Positions 16,833 through 25,737 are shown, counted from the first letter of the stretch. The stretch is 64,000 nucleotides of DNA from Thermoanaerobaculia bacterium (GCA_017883205.1 JADGNZ010000013.1:62001-126000), one strand, 5' to 3'. The notes: generated from the letters alone by a model not told the origin. Made by a program: numbers and translations.

Positions 16833-18416
16833 CTACTTCACGGTCCGCAGCACATTGAACTTCATCATTTCCTGGAACGTGATCGTGGAATCGAGATCCT
16901 CGCGGGCCAGACGAAGCGACTGGTGCAGCCCCTCCAGCACCATCTCCATCCAGAATGCCAGCTCGCGATCGTGGCCCGGCTGAACGTACTTCTGCACGGT
17001 TTCCTGAAGCTTCGGCACGCGCTTCAATTCGGCGAAGTACGCGGCGAACGGCTGCTCGTCGGAGAGCGTGATCTTGTGGCCTTCGACGAACCACGCCAGG
17101 ATCAGGTCGTAGTTCGGCTCGCTCGGTGCGGCCGGCTTTTCTTCGTGACGCGGAGGCTGCTTCTGTTTTCGGCCGCGGTGGCTGGCAAAGGCGTCGTCCA
17201 ACTCCTCGTCTCCGAGGTCGGTGTATGACCGGTTGCGCTCATTCCGACCGCCGACTCCCGCGCGCTCGACCAGCGGGAACTTCGTGGCGAACAACTTCGC
17301 CACCGCCTCGCCGATCAGCTTCCGCGCGACGACCTCGGCGCCCTGCTGCTCGCCCTCGTAAACCATCTCCACTTTACCTGTGATCGCGGGCAGAAGCATG
17401 GCCAGATCGGAAAGCCGCGGAAAAACATTTCGATCGTGCGTCAGCGCAGCGCGCCGCTCCATGTTCGATTGCAGCAGCTCCATCGCCGCGATGGTCAGAC
17501 GCGCGGAGACGCCGGACGATTGGTCGACGAGCTCCGAACCGCGGGCGACGAAGGCGATCTGCTCGACCAGCGTGTTGATGTAATCGGGGATGTCGATCTC
17601 GATCGCACCCTCGCGATCCGTCCACGCTTCCTGCCGCGTGATCCGCATCGCCGTGTCGATGTTCTGCGGATAGTGCGTCAGGATCTGCGAGTCGATGCGG
17701 TCCTTGAGTGGCGTGATGATGTTGCCGCGGCTGGTGTAGTCCTCCGGGTTGGCGCTGAAGACGAGGACGACGTCCATCGGAATGCGCACCGGAAAGCCGC
17801 GGATCTGCAGGTCGCGCTCTTCGAGGATGTTCAGCAGCGCCACCTGAATACGAGGCGCCAGATCGGGCAGCTCGTTGATGGCAAAGATGCCGCGGTTCGT
17901 ACGCGGAATGATGCCGTAGTGGATCACTTCCTCGTCCGCATACGTGAGCCGCTGGTTTGCCGCTTTGATCGGATCGATGTCGCCGATGAGATCCGCGACC
18001 GTGACATCGGGCGTGGCCAGCTTCTCGCGATAGCGCTCGTCGCGCGTGAGCCACGCGATCGGCAGATCGTCGCCCTGCTCCGCCGCTAATCGCCGGCAGC
18101 GTTTGCATGTCGGGACGAGTGGCGAGTCGTTGATCTCGCATCCGGCGATGATCGGAATGCGCTCGTCGAGAAAGTTCGTCAGCGATCGAAGGATGCGCGT
18201 CTTGGCCTGGCCGCGCAGGCCCAGAAGAATGATGTCGTGACGGGAGAGGATGGCATTCTGAATGGCCGGGATGACTGTACGCTCATAACCGTGAATGCCC
18301 GGAAACAGGCTCTCACCGCGCGCGATCGCGGCGAGCAGGTTCTTCCGCATCTCGTCCTTGATCGAAGTGACGCGGTATCCGGAAGTGCGCAGCTCGCCGA
18401 GGGTGTGGATGTTCAT
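16833..18416 (-). CDS. MoxR/magnesium-chelatase-like AAA+ ATPase
   Basis: A 527-residue AAA+ ATPase related to ChlI/MoxR. Nucleotide site: the Walker A-like loop is IILLGLRGQAKTRILRSL (GxxGQAKT, with Thr/Arg where GKT/S is usual). The Walker B and sensor region is GIFAINELPDLAPRIQVALLNILEERD. The family hallmark NPEDYTSRGNIITPLKDR is clear. Such ATPases remodel or activate a client together with a VWA partner, here probably the VWA protein encoded downstream. The C-terminal ~110 residues are less conserved. Its ATG overlaps the pth stop codon (ATGA), showing tight coupling to that gene. The client protein is unknown. Confidence 0.85.
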   Translation of the reverse strand: MNIHTLGELRTSGYRVTSIKDEMRKNLLAAIARGESLFPGIHGYERTVIPAIQNAILSRHDIILLGLRGQAKTRILRSLTNFLDERIPIIAGCEINDSPLVPTCKRCRRLAAEQGDDLPIAWLTRDERYREKLATPDVTVADLIGDIDPIKAANQRLTYADEEVIHYGIIPRTNRGIFAINELPDLAPRIQVALLNILEERDLQIRGFPVRIPMDVVLVFSANPEDYTSRGNIITPLKDRIDSQILTHYPQNIDTAMRITRQEAWTDREGAIEIDIPDYINTLVEQIAFVARGSELVDQSSGVSARLTIAAMELLQSNMERRAALTHDRNVFPRLSDLAMLLPAITGKVEMVYEGEQQGAEVVARKLIGEAVAKLFATKFPLVERAGVGGRNERNRSYTDLGDEELDDAFASHRGRKQKQPPRHEEKPAAPSEPNYDLILAWFVEGHKITLSDEQPFAAYFAELKRVPKLQETVQKYVQPGHDRELAFWMEMVLEGLHQSLRLAREDLDSTITFQEMMKFNVLRTVK

Positions 18417-19030
18417 GGGGTGGGATCTTTCTCCGGTGCAACTGGCTTCGCGTCATCATCAACGATATCGCGATTGAACTCATTCATCGCTCGTTTCAGA
18501 TCACCGCGGGCAAAGAGCACGAGCGCGTCGACAGCACGCTCAATCCCTCGCTCAACCAGTGGCACCTCCTCGGCAGTGAAATCGTCGAGGACATAATCGC
18601 GGAGACGACCGTCGCCATACTCCGCGCCGCGCACACCAAATCGTAAGCGCGGAAAGCGCTCGCTCGCAAGCGCATCCACGATCGAGCGCATGCCGTTGTG
18701 CGTCCCCGCCGAGCCGCTCGGTTTGATGCGCAATCGCGCCAGCGGCAGGTCGATGTCGTCATAAACAATCATCAGGTCGTCGGTGGAATCGAGATAGGCG
18801 TTGACGAGAAGCTTCACCGCATCGCCGGAGAGATTCATGAACGTCAGCGGCTTGGCAACCTTCACGCTGCCGCCCGCGACACGACCTTCGCCGGTCATGG
18901 CGCTCTTCTCATGTTTCGTGATGTCGATCCGAAACTTCTTCGCGAACGCATCGACGATCAACCACCCGACGTTGTGCCGCGAGCGCTCATACTCCGTACC
19001 CGGATTCCCGAGACCGACGATCAATTTCAT
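18413..19030 (-). CDS. pth: Peptidyl-tRNA hydrolase
   Basis: 205 residues, normal length for bacterial Pth, which cleaves peptidyl-tRNA released from stalled ribosomes. It opens MKLIVGLGNPGTEYERSRHNVGW, containing the conserved Asn of GLGNPG and the catalytic His of RHNVG. It continues with KPLTFMNLSGDAV, MIVYDDIDLPLARLRIK (catalytic Asp region) and SAGTHNGMRSI. It is the first gene of the pth-MoxR-RHH/TPR-VWA run. The start codon has TAACCT 9 nt upstream and no ribosome binding site, consistent with a leaderless mRNA. Confidence 0.95.
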   Translation of the reverse strand: MKLIVGLGNPGTEYERSRHNVGWLIVDAFAKKFRIDITKHEKSAMTGEGRVAGGSVKVAKPLTFMNLSGDAVKLLVNAYLDSTDDLMIVYDDIDLPLARLRIKPSGSAGTHNGMRSIVDALASERFPRLRFGVRGAEYGDGRLRDYVLDDFTAEEVPLVERGIERAVDALVLFARGDLKRAMNEFNRDIVDDDAKPVAPEKDPTP

Positions 19031-19275
19031 GCGGCGGGAAGGTTAGCAGACGTGTCAGAAGCGACTACTTCCGATTGATAGTACGAAACCGGTCTCGGCC
19101 GCACACTCCGTAAACACGGAAAAACTGCTACAGTCATTCCGCTTCTGCGGTTCAGCATCGAAGGTTCCCATCCACATCACTTCTAAAGACTGTCTGATCA
19201 TCGCCAATCCATCCTGGCCACAGGCGGTCATCGGCGACGCTTCCGAGTAGTCCGCGTCGACGGGATCAGGAGAGC

Positions 19276-21156
19276 ATGGCCATGCGCAAACACCTTAATC
19301 TCGTTAGATTCCTTACCGCCTCGGTCATCGCGGGCTTGTTTTCCTCGGTTTTGCATGCCGGCGTCACGTTAGCGAAGCGATCGCCGCACGTTCTCACCGC
19401 AATCGCTCCCGTGGTGACGTCGATCAGCCCGAGGTTCGCTCCGGCGGCCGGCGGAACCGTCGTCACGATCACCGGCTCGAACTTCATCGTCGGCGCGACC
19501 ACTGTGAATTTCGGCGTCAACGCCGGCACGAGCGTGAGCTGCGCGTCGGCGACTCAGTGCACCGCCACGAGCCCGGGTGGCAGCGGCACGGTGAGCGTGC
19601 GCGTCACGAATGCCCTGGGAACGAGCGCCGACACTCCCTCGGACGACCTTACCTACACCGCACCGGCGTGTCCCGGAGTGACTTTTGGGGCACCGTTAGG
19701 CGCCTCTGCGGGTACAGGGCCGATTTCCATCGCCGTCGGCGACTTCAACAGCGACGGGAAGAACGATCTCGCCATCGCGAATTCAGGCTCGAACAACGTT
19801 TCGATTCTCCTCGGCTCGGGATCGGGAAGCTTTAGCCTTCCCACAAACTTCGCTGCAGGATCGAGTCCGTCCTCGGCGGCCATCGGTGACTTCAACGGCG
19901 ATGGCAAGAGCGATCTCGCCGTCGCGAATTCAGGCTCGAACAACGTCTCGATTCTCCTCGGCACCGGGTCGGGAACCTTTGCCCCACCCACAAACTTCGC
20001 CGTAGGCTCGGCTCCGCTCTTTGTGGCCGTCGGAGACTTCAACGGCGATGGAAATATCGATCTCGCCGTCGTAAACAACTCTTCGAACAACGTCTCGATT
20101 CTCCTCGGCGCAGGGAACGGAACCTTTGGCGCGCCCACGAACGTGGCTGTACCGAACGACCCGCGATCGTTAGCTATCGGCGATTTTGACGGCGACGGCA
20201 AGAGCGATCTCGTCGTCGCGAATGGTACTTCGAACAACATCTCGATTCTGCTCGGCACCGGTTCGGGAACGTTCGGCGCAGCCACGAACCTCACTGCAGG
20301 TACGCTCCCGCTCTCCGTGGCTGTCGGCGATTTCAACGGCGACGGTAAGAACGATCTTGCCGTTGCGAACTACTCTTCGAACAACCTCTCGATTCTGCTC
20401 GGCACAGGATCGGGAACCTTTGGAGCAGCGACGAACTTTGCCGTTGCAGCGAGTCCGCGCCTCGTGGCCATCGGCGACTTTGACGGTGACGGAAAGAGCG
20501 ATCTCGCGGTCGCCGCGGACTCAGGCCACATCTCGATTCTGCTCGGCGCAGGGTCGGGAATCTTTGGCCCGTTCACAAACTACTTTGCAGATCCGAATCC
20601 GATCGTGGCGATCGGCGACTTCAACAATGATGGTAGAAGCGATTACGCCACTGCTAACACCGCCCCGGCGTACGCAGTCGACATTCTTCTCAATACAGCA
20701 GCCTGCGCCGACGTGTCGATCACAAAGACAGCGGCCGGAGGCGCGTTCGTGACACAGGTACTCACCTACAACATCGCCGTCGCCAACGCAGGCCCAAGCG
20801 CCGCAACCACGGCCAACGTCACCGACATCCTTCCCCCGGGCGCCACATTCGTGTCGGCCACGCCAACCCAGGGAACCTGCAGCGGCACCATCACCATCAC
20901 CTGCAACCTCGGTGGTCTGGCCATCGGCGGAACCGCGAGTATCGCGCTGCGCGTCATGCCGACAGCTGCCGGTCCGTTGTCGAACACTGCCACGGTCTCC
21001 GCCGCGCCGACCGATCCGAATGGTGCAAACAACTCGTCGACCTCGGCGCTCATCGTTGCTCCCGCGTCGAACATCCCGGCGCTCGGCGGCTGGGCCCAAA
21101 TTCTGCTCGCTCTGACCACAGCGATCCTCGGTCTCTTCATGATGAAGAAGGAGTAA
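19276..21156 (+). CDS. Secreted FG-GAP/VCBS repeat protein with IPT, DUF11 and C-terminal sorting tail
   Basis: 626 residues. Signal peptide about 1-29. An IPT/TIG immunoglobulin-like domain lies at about 36-123 (VVTSISPRFAPAAGGTVVTI). Seven FG-GAP/VCBS repeats of about 49 residues follow (GDFNSDGKNDLAIANSGS type), each with a DxNxDGxxD calcium-binding loop. A DUF11 domain begins at about 478 (ADVSITKTAAGGAFVTQ). The C-terminus NIPALGGWAQILLAL plus a short Lys-rich end resembles IPTL-CTERM surface-sorting signals: a motif, one membrane helix, then basic residues. The protein is probably displayed or shed at the cell surface as a beta-propeller adhesin-like molecule. A good ribosome binding site (CAGGAGAGC then ATG) fixes the start. 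The 245 bp upstream contain a possible TACAGT box but nothing else clear. Confidence 0.82.
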   Translation: MAMRKHLNLVRFLTASVIAGLFSSVLHAGVTLAKRSPHVLTAIAPVVTSISPRFAPAAGGTVVTITGSNFIVGATTVNFGVNAGTSVSCASATQCTATSPGGSGTVSVRVTNALGTSADTPSDDLTYTAPACPGVTFGAPLGASAGTGPISIAVGDFNSDGKNDLAIANSGSNNVSILLGSGSGSFSLPTNFAAGSSPSSAAIGDFNGDGKSDLAVANSGSNNVSILLGTGSGTFAPPTNFAVGSAPLFVAVGDFNGDGNIDLAVVNNSSNNVSILLGAGNGTFGAPTNVAVPNDPRSLAIGDFDGDGKSDLVVANGTSNNISILLGTGSGTFGAATNLTAGTLPLSVAVGDFNGDGKNDLAVANYSSNNLSILLGTGSGTFGAATNFAVAASPRLVAIGDFDGDGKSDLAVAADSGHISILLGAGSGIFGPFTNYFADPNPIVAIGDFNNDGRSDYATANTAPAYAVDILLNTAACADVSITKTAAGGAFVTQVLTYNIAVANAGPSAATTANVTDILPPGATFVSATPTQGTCSGTITITCNLGGLAIGGTASIALRVMPTAAGPLSNTATVSAAPTDPNGANNSSTSALIVAPASNIPALGGWAQILLALTTAILGLFMMKKE

Positions 21157-21202
21157 GCACTCACTCACGCGCAGCGGATTCGTTGTTCCGCCCTCCTTGA
21201 TC

Positions 21203-21544
21203 TCAGCTCTTCCCCGCGCTGTACCGAAGCACCTTCACCTTCTCCATCGTCACGAGACCGTCATCGATCATCTCGTCGAGGATCGGAATCAATCGCTCGA
21301 TGTGCTCCTCGGTGTCGACGACTTCGACGACGACGGGCAGATCGCTGGAGAGGTCGAGCAGGTGCGTCGTGTGCACGATGCTGTTCGCGCCGAAGCCGGA
21401 GGTGCCGCGGAAGGCGGTCGCACCGGCGAAGCCTTCCTTGCGCAGACGCTCGAGCAGCGCGACCTCGAGCGGCTGATGCTTCCACTCGTCCGACTCGCCG
21501 AAGAAAATTCGCACCATCACCTGATCGCCCGTCAACGTTCGCAT
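21203..21544 (-). CDS. DUF190 domain protein
   Basis: 113 residues of the DUF190 family, a ferredoxin-like fold related to PII proteins and commonly encoded beside crcB. Visible features are the opening GDQVMVRIFFGESDEW, the LLERLRKEGFAGATAFRGTSGFG segment (family hallmark) and DLPVVVEVVDTEEHIERLIPIL. It starts at the ATG at 21544 behind GGGAGGT and lies 2 bp after crcB, so the two form an operon. DUF190 proteins may regulate or assist fluoride channels; the mechanism is not established. Confidence 0.88.
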   Translation of the reverse strand: MRTLTGDQVMVRIFFGESDEWKHQPLEVALLERLRKEGFAGATAFRGTSGFGANSIVHTTHLLDLSSDLPVVVEVVDTEEHIERLIPILDEMIDDGLVTMEKVKVLRYSAGKS

Positions 21545-21546
21545 CG

Positions 21547-21927
21547 TTACCTCCCGAAGAGAAGCCGCGCCAGCGCCAGCCCTGCCAGACCGGCAATCAG
21601 ACAACCGAAAAACGTGACGCCAGCATTGGCGATGCCGGTTCCCCACGCCCCGGCGCGGAAGTAGTTCGTCGTCTCGTAATTGAAGGTCGAATAGGTCGTG
21701 AAACCGCCCATCACGCCGGTCGTGAGCATGATCCGCAGATCGGGCCGGATCAACTCCGTCGCCGACGACATCTGCATGATGAAGGCGATCAGAAACGACC
21801 CGAGGATGTTGACGATCAACGTGCCAACGGGAAAGCCCGCGCCGAACACCGCAGCAGCCCCGAGCGACGTGAGATACCGCGCCCCCGTTCCGATCGCGCC
21901 GCCGAGGCAGATGAGGAAGAAGCGCAT
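21547..21927 (-). CDS. crcB: CrcB/Fluc fluoride ion channel
   Basis: 126 residues with four membrane helices, normal for Fluc channels, which act as antiparallel homodimers exporting fluoride across the inner membrane. Motifs: GGAIGTGARYLTS, GTLIVNILGSFLIAF (conserved Asn) and GVMGGFTTYSTFNYE (phenylalanine box and central sodium site). The start lies 8 nt after a TAAAGT box with no Shine-Dalgarno. No fluoride riboswitch fits in such a short leader. It is divergent from ftsE across a G-rich inverted repeat and is followed by its usual DUF190 partner. Confidence 0.93.
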   Translation of the reverse strand: MRFFLICLGGAIGTGARYLTSLGAAAVFGAGFPVGTLIVNILGSFLIAFIMQMSSATELIRPDLRIMLTTGVMGGFTTYSTFNYETTNYFRAGAWGTGIANAGVTFFGCLIAGLAGLALARLLFGR

Positions 21928-21935
21928 GGGTGTGT

Positions 21936-21941
21936 ACTTTA
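21936..21941 (-). promoter_or_regulatory. -10 box (TAAAGT) of crcB, leaderless type
   Basis: The sequence before the gene, GCTAAAGTACACACCC then ATG, closely matches GCTAAAATACAACCCA then GTG before the divergent ftsE. Both place the box 8 nt from the start codon. Confidence 0.5.
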
Positions 21942-21945
21942 GCAG

Positions 21946-22136
21946 GGGGTGGGGAGTGGGGTGTGGGGTGTGGGGTGTGGGGTGTGGCGACGGGGAATTG
22001 GATGCTCGATCGGCCCGGGCGGAAGGAAAAGCGTTTCACGCGGAGGCGCGGAGTACGCGGAGAACACCTCCGTGCTCTCCGCGTGAAACGCTTTTGACTT
22101 GCTCCCACACCCCACCCCCCACTCCCCACCCCCCAT
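21946..22136. repeat. Nested inverted repeat, G-rich outer arms and GTTTCACGCGGAG inner arms
   Basis: The outer left arm is GGGGTGTGGGGTGTGGGG-type sequence (21946-21985) and pairs with CCCACACCCCACCCCCCACT-type sequence (22102-22134). Inside lies a second palindrome with arms AAGCGTTTCACGCGGAG (from 22025) and CTCCGCGTGAAACGCTTTT (to about 22096). Both arm types recur elsewhere in the window, so this looks like one repeat inserted in another. It separates the divergent crcB and ftsE promoters. Confidence 0.8.
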
Positions 22137-22142
22137 CCACGC

Positions 22143-22148
22143 TAAAAT
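22143..22148 (+). promoter_or_regulatory. -10 box (TAAAAT) of ftsE, leaderless type
   Basis: TAAAAT ends 8 nt before the GTG at 22157; no Shine-Dalgarno lies between them. Confidence 0.5.
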
Positions 22149-22156
22149 ACAACCCA

Positions 22157-22870
22157 GTGATCCACTTCTACCACGTCACGAAGCGCTTCGATCAGTACTC
22201 GACGGCGCTTCATGACATCACCTTTCACGTCGAGAAAGGGGAGTTCGTTTTCCTCACCGGGGCGAGCGGCGCGGGGAAGTCGACGATGCTGAAACTGATC
22301 CTCCGGCAGATGCAGCCGACCGAGGGGCAGGTCGTCGTCAACGGACGGAACCTGAAGGCGATGAAGCGTTCGCACCTTCCGCCCTTTCGCCGCGAGATCG
22401 GGATGGTGTTTCAGGATTTCAAGCTCATCGAGCGGATGACCGTGTTCGAGAACCTCTCGTTCATCCTCACCGTCCTCGGACTTCCGCCGCGCGAGCACAA
22501 GAAGCGCGCGTATGCCGCTCTGCGCGCTGTGAGCCTGCACCACAAAATGAACGCCTATCCCTTGCAACTCTCGGGCGGCGAACAGCAACGTGTCGCTATC
22601 GCCCGCGCGCTGATCAACGATCCGCTGGTCATCGTCGCCGACGAGCCCACCGGCAATCTCGATCCTGACCTGACGCAGGAGATCATCCAGATCTTCAACG
22701 AGGCGAACCTGCGCGGATCGACGGTGCTGATCGCCACGCACGACCGCGAGCTGATCGAGCGCAGCGGCCGTCGCGTCATCACGCTCGATCACGGCCGCAT
22801 CACCGACGAGAAGGCGCCCGTTCCGCAACGCGCCCCGCGTGCGGAGACTCTCTTCGGGATCGGCGGCTGA
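22157..22870 (+). CDS. ftsE: Cell division ATP-binding protein FtsE
   Basis: 237-residue ABC ATPase that with FtsX links the divisome to peptidoglycan hydrolases. Walker A is [16 protein letters not shown]-loop [13 protein letters not shown], signature [15 protein letters not shown], Walker [13 protein letters not shown], and the switch His is in IATHDREL. The GTG start gives the standard FtsE opening ([12 protein letters not shown]). A longer in-frame extension upstream only translates the G-rich repeat. ftsX follows after 6 bp. Confidence 0.95.
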   Translation: MIHFYHVTKRFDQYSTALHDITFHVEKGEFVFLTGASGAGKSTMLKLILRQMQPTEGQVVVNGRNLKAMKRSHLPPFRREIGMVFQDFKLIERMTVFENLSFILTVLGLPPREHKKRAYAALRAVSLHHKMNAYPLQLSGGEQQRVAIARALINDPLVIVADEPTGNLDPDLTQEIIQIFNEANLRGSTVLIATHDRELIERSGRRVITLDHGRITDEKAPVPQRAPRAETLFGIGG

Positions 22871-22876
22871 ACCGCG

Positions 22877-23800
22877 ATGCCGCCGCGCGACGAGACCCTT
22901 CCGCGGAACACGTTCACGTATTTCTTCCGCGAAGCGAGCCGGCGGATGTGGGTGTCGAAGCGGACCAGCTTCGTGGCCATCGCCATGATCGCCATCTCGC
23001 TGCTGATCGTCGGCGGCTTTCTCCTCGTCGCCGACAACCTCGGGCGCGCGGTTGCGCAAGCCGAGGGGAAGTCGCGCGTGAATATCTACTTCGATGTCGA
23101 TGCCACGCCGCAACAGATCGCAACAGTCGATGCCTGGCTTGCAACGCATCCTGACTTCACATCACGCAGCTTCGTTTCGAAAGAGGCCGCCCTGGCGCGA
23201 TTCAAACAGTACTTCGCCAACCTCTCCGACATCGTCGGACAGCTCGACGAGAATCCGTTTCCGGCATCGTTCGAGTGCGATGTCTCGCCGGTCGTTGCGC
23301 AGTCGCCGGCGTTCGCGCGTCAGGCCGCGGAGTTGCGTGCGATCGTGGGAGTTGAGCAAGTCCAGTTCGATTGGGAGTGGGTTGAAACGCTGCGAAAACT
23401 GATTCGCCTCGTCAACGTAGCCGGCCTCGTCGCCGGCGGCGTGCTGGCAGTCGCCGCCGCCTTCACGATCGCGAACGTCATCCGCCTGACGATGATGCTG
23501 TACCGCGAGGAGATCGCCATCATGCGCCTCGTCGGTGCGACGGAACGAATGATCCGCGGACCGTTTCTGATCGAGGGATTGCTGCAAGGCCTTATCGGCG
23601 CGATCGTCTCGATTGTCTTGCTCCTCGCCGCCTTCCTGGCCGGCCGCCACTTCCTGGCCCCGCGCAATTCATTAATGTGGGGATTCCTCTTCAACGGCTT
23701 CCTCCCCTGGCAGAAGGTTCTCTCCCTCCTCGCCGGCGGCATGCTCGCCGGTTACCTCGGCAGCTGGCTCTCGGTTCGCGAAAGCGGTGAAGAGACGTGA
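22877..23800 (+). CDS. ftsX: Cell division protein FtsX (ABC permease-like)
   Basis: 307 residues, four membrane helices (about 31-53, 170-195, 232-257, 280-300). A periplasmic domain between helices 1 and 2 contains VNIYFDVDATPQQI and the FVSKEAALARFKQ segment typical of FtsX. The cytoplasmic MLYREEIAIMRLVGATERMIRGPFLIEGLLQ region is the family signature. Acting with FtsE, it transmits ATP hydrolysis to cell-wall hydrolases at the septum. It is directly downstream of ftsE, in the conserved order. Confidence 0.94.
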   Translation: MPPRDETLPRNTFTYFFREASRRMWVSKRTSFVAIAMIAISLLIVGGFLLVADNLGRAVAQAEGKSRVNIYFDVDATPQQIATVDAWLATHPDFTSRSFVSKEAALARFKQYFANLSDIVGQLDENPFPASFECDVSPVVAQSPAFARQAAELRAIVGVEQVQFDWEWVETLRKLIRLVNVAGLVAGGVLAVAAAFTIANVIRLTMMLYREEIAIMRLVGATERMIRGPFLIEGLLQGLIGAIVSIVLLLAAFLAGRHFLAPRNSLMWGFLFNGFLPWQKVLSLLAGGMLAGYLGSWLSVRESGEET

Positions 23801-23930
23801 GTGGGGTGTGGGGTGTGGGGTGTGGATAGTTGGTGGTGTGGAGTGCAGAGGCGCGAAGCGCCGGAACGCTGCCGTCCCGGCGGCTGGCCCGGCGGCGTCC
23901 TCGCCGCCGACCGCGCCACTAACACCATCG
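23801..23930. repeat. G-rich repeat and GC palindromes between ftsX and ftcD
   Basis: The gap after ftsX begins with the dispersed GTGGGGTGTGGGGTGTGG word. It is followed by GC-rich short palindromes (GGCGCGAAGCGCC, and GGCTGGCCCGGCGGCG before CGCCGCC). No gene is seen between 23801 and 23986; the last part carries a TAGCCT box 9 nt before the ftcD start. Confidence 0.6.
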
Positions 23931-23986
23931 CGAGTCCGTCCCATCATTCGGCGCAAGCGCATCCAATGCGATAGCCTTCGCACCGC

Positions 23987-25669
23987 ATGAGACTCGTCGA
24001 GTGTGTGCCGAATATCTCCGAAGGACGCAGGGCGGACGTATATGAAGCGGTGGCCGCTGCGGCAGCAAGCGTCGCCGGCGTCACCCTGCTCAACGTCGAT
24101 CCCGGTGCCGACACCAACCGCACCGTCATCACATTCGTCGGCGAACCGGAGGCAGTGCTCGAAGGCGCGTTCCAGCTCATTCGTAAAGGTATCGAACTGA
24201 TCGACATGAGCACGCACCGCGGCGCACATCCACGCATCGGCGCGGTCGACGTCGTTCCCTTCATCCCCGTCTCCGGCGTGACAATGGACGACTGCGTCGA
24301 CCTCGCCCGCCGCCTCGGCGAGCGCGCCGGCCGCGAACTGCACGTCCCCGTCTACCTCTATGAATACGCGTGCAGCGCGCCGCACCGCCGCAATCTCGCC
24401 GACGTGCGCGAAGGCGAATACGAAGGCTACGCGCGCAAAGTGGCCGACCCGCGATGGGCCCCCGATTTCGGTCCGGCCACATTCGTCCCGCGCACCGGCG
24501 CCATCGTCATCGGCGCGCGCAAGTTCCTCGTCGCCTACAACGTCAACCTGAATACGCTGGACAAACGCCTGGCCACGCGCGTCGCCTTCGATGTGCGCGA
24601 GCGCGGACGGATGAAGCGCGACGACGACGGCAACCCGATCGTCGACGCGAAGGGCGAGCCGATGTGGGAGCCCGGCCTGCTCAAATCGGTGAAAGCGGTC
24701 GGCTGGGTCATACCCGAATTCGGATGCGCGCAAGTGTCGATCAACCTGACCGACCTCGACATCGCGCCGCTGCACGTCGTGTTCGACACCTGCGAGGAGC
24801 GCGCACGCGAGCGTGGCCTGCGCGTGACCGGCTCGGAGATCGTCGGCCTCGTGCCGCGCGACGTGCTGCTCGCCGCCGGCCGCCACTACCTTGCGCGCAT
24901 GGGCCGGCCGACCGGCGTCTCGGAATCCGCGCTCATGCACGCCGCCATCCGCACGCTCGGGCTGTCGGAGCTCAAGCCGTTCGACCCGAAAGAGCGCGTG
25001 ATCGAGTATCGGCTCGCCGCAGTAGCGCGTCTGGCGTCGATGACCGTGCGCGACTTCATCGATGAACTGTCGAGCGACTCGCCTGCCCCCGGCGGCGGCT
25101 CGGTCTCCGCGCTCATGGCATCGATGGCAGCAGGACTGGCATCGATGGTGGCCGTCCTGTCGCACACAAGAAAAGGATTCGAGTCGAAGCAGATGGACCT
25201 CGACCGCATCGCCGTCCGCGCGCAATCATTAAAGGATGCGCTCCTCGCCGCCGTCGACGCCGACACCGCCGCGTTCGATCAACTCCTCGACGCCATGCGC
25301 ATGCCGAAGTCGACCCCCGAGGAGCAGGCCGCGCGCGACGCCGCAATGACCGAAGCCACCGTCGCCGCCACCGAAGTCCCCCTCGGCGTCCTCGAAGCCT
25401 GTCCCGAAGTCATCGAGCTGTGTATGGAAATCGGCCGCATCGGCCTGCAGGCATCGCTATCGGACGCCGGCGTCGGCGCCCAAGCCGCCCGCGCCGCCGC
25501 GGCCGGCGCGTACCAGAACGTCTGCATCAATCTGGCAGGATTGAGCGACGCTACCCGACGCGCATCCTTGGTCCAACGTGCTGACATAGCCTGGGACCGC
25601 GCGCGGAAACTTCACGCCGAGGCGGAGGAGACGATTCTCGTTAAGCTGAGGGAAGGCGTTGCGCCGTAG
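23987..25669 (+). CDS. ftcD: Bifunctional glutamate formimidoyltransferase / formimidoyl-THF cyclodeaminase
   Basis: 560 residues, the fused length seen in animals and some bacteria. Part 1 (about 1-325) transfers the formimino group from N-formimino-glutamate to tetrahydrofolate: RLVECVPNISEGRR and the substrate/catalytic segment STHRGAHPRIGAVDVVPF. Part 2 (about 345-550) is the helical cyclodeaminase that releases ammonia to give 5,10-methenyl-THF: RDFIDELSSDSPAPGGGSVSAL and later AARAAAAGAYQNVCINL. It serves the folate branch of histidine breakdown; no other hut gene is in the window. It lies after ftsX with a repeat-filled gap. Confidence 0.95.
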   Translation: MRLVECVPNISEGRRADVYEAVAAAAASVAGVTLLNVDPGADTNRTVITFVGEPEAVLEGAFQLIRKGIELIDMSTHRGAHPRIGAVDVVPFIPVSGVTMDDCVDLARRLGERAGRELHVPVYLYEYACSAPHRRNLADVREGEYEGYARKVADPRWAPDFGPATFVPRTGAIVIGARKFLVAYNVNLNTLDKRLATRVAFDVRERGRMKRDDDGNPIVDAKGEPMWEPGLLKSVKAVGWVIPEFGCAQVSINLTDLDIAPLHVVFDTCEERARERGLRVTGSEIVGLVPRDVLLAAGRHYLARMGRPTGVSESALMHAAIRTLGLSELKPFDPKERVIEYRLAAVARLASMTVRDFIDELSSDSPAPGGGSVSALMASMAAGLASMVAVLSHTRKGFESKQMDLDRIAVRAQSLKDALLAAVDADTAAFDQLLDAMRMPKSTPEEQAARDAAMTEATVAATEVPLGVLEACPEVIELCMEIGRIGLQASLSDAGVGAQAARAAAAGAYQNVCINLAGLSDATRRASLVQRADIAWDRARKLHAEAEETILVKLREGVAP

Positions 25670-25737
25670 AAGCATGGCCGCCGCCTCGTCGGCAGGCCTT
25701 GAAGGTTAATTCAAGAGCCCACGCAACCCACCGAATA

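Noticed and set aside
21928-21945. Fluoride riboswitch before crcB
   Set aside because: The -10 box is 8 nt from the start codon, leaving no leader, and the region upstream is a G-rich repeat without the crcB motif.
21545-22129. N-terminal extension of the DUF190 protein through crcB
   Set aside because: The extension is an out-of-frame reading of crcB and the G-rich repeat; DUF190 proteins begin at the ATG at 21544.
23672-25225. 517-codon minus-strand frame across ftsX and ftcD
   Set aside because: It crosses two certain genes and a repeat-filled gap on the other strand; composition is typical of a shadow frame.
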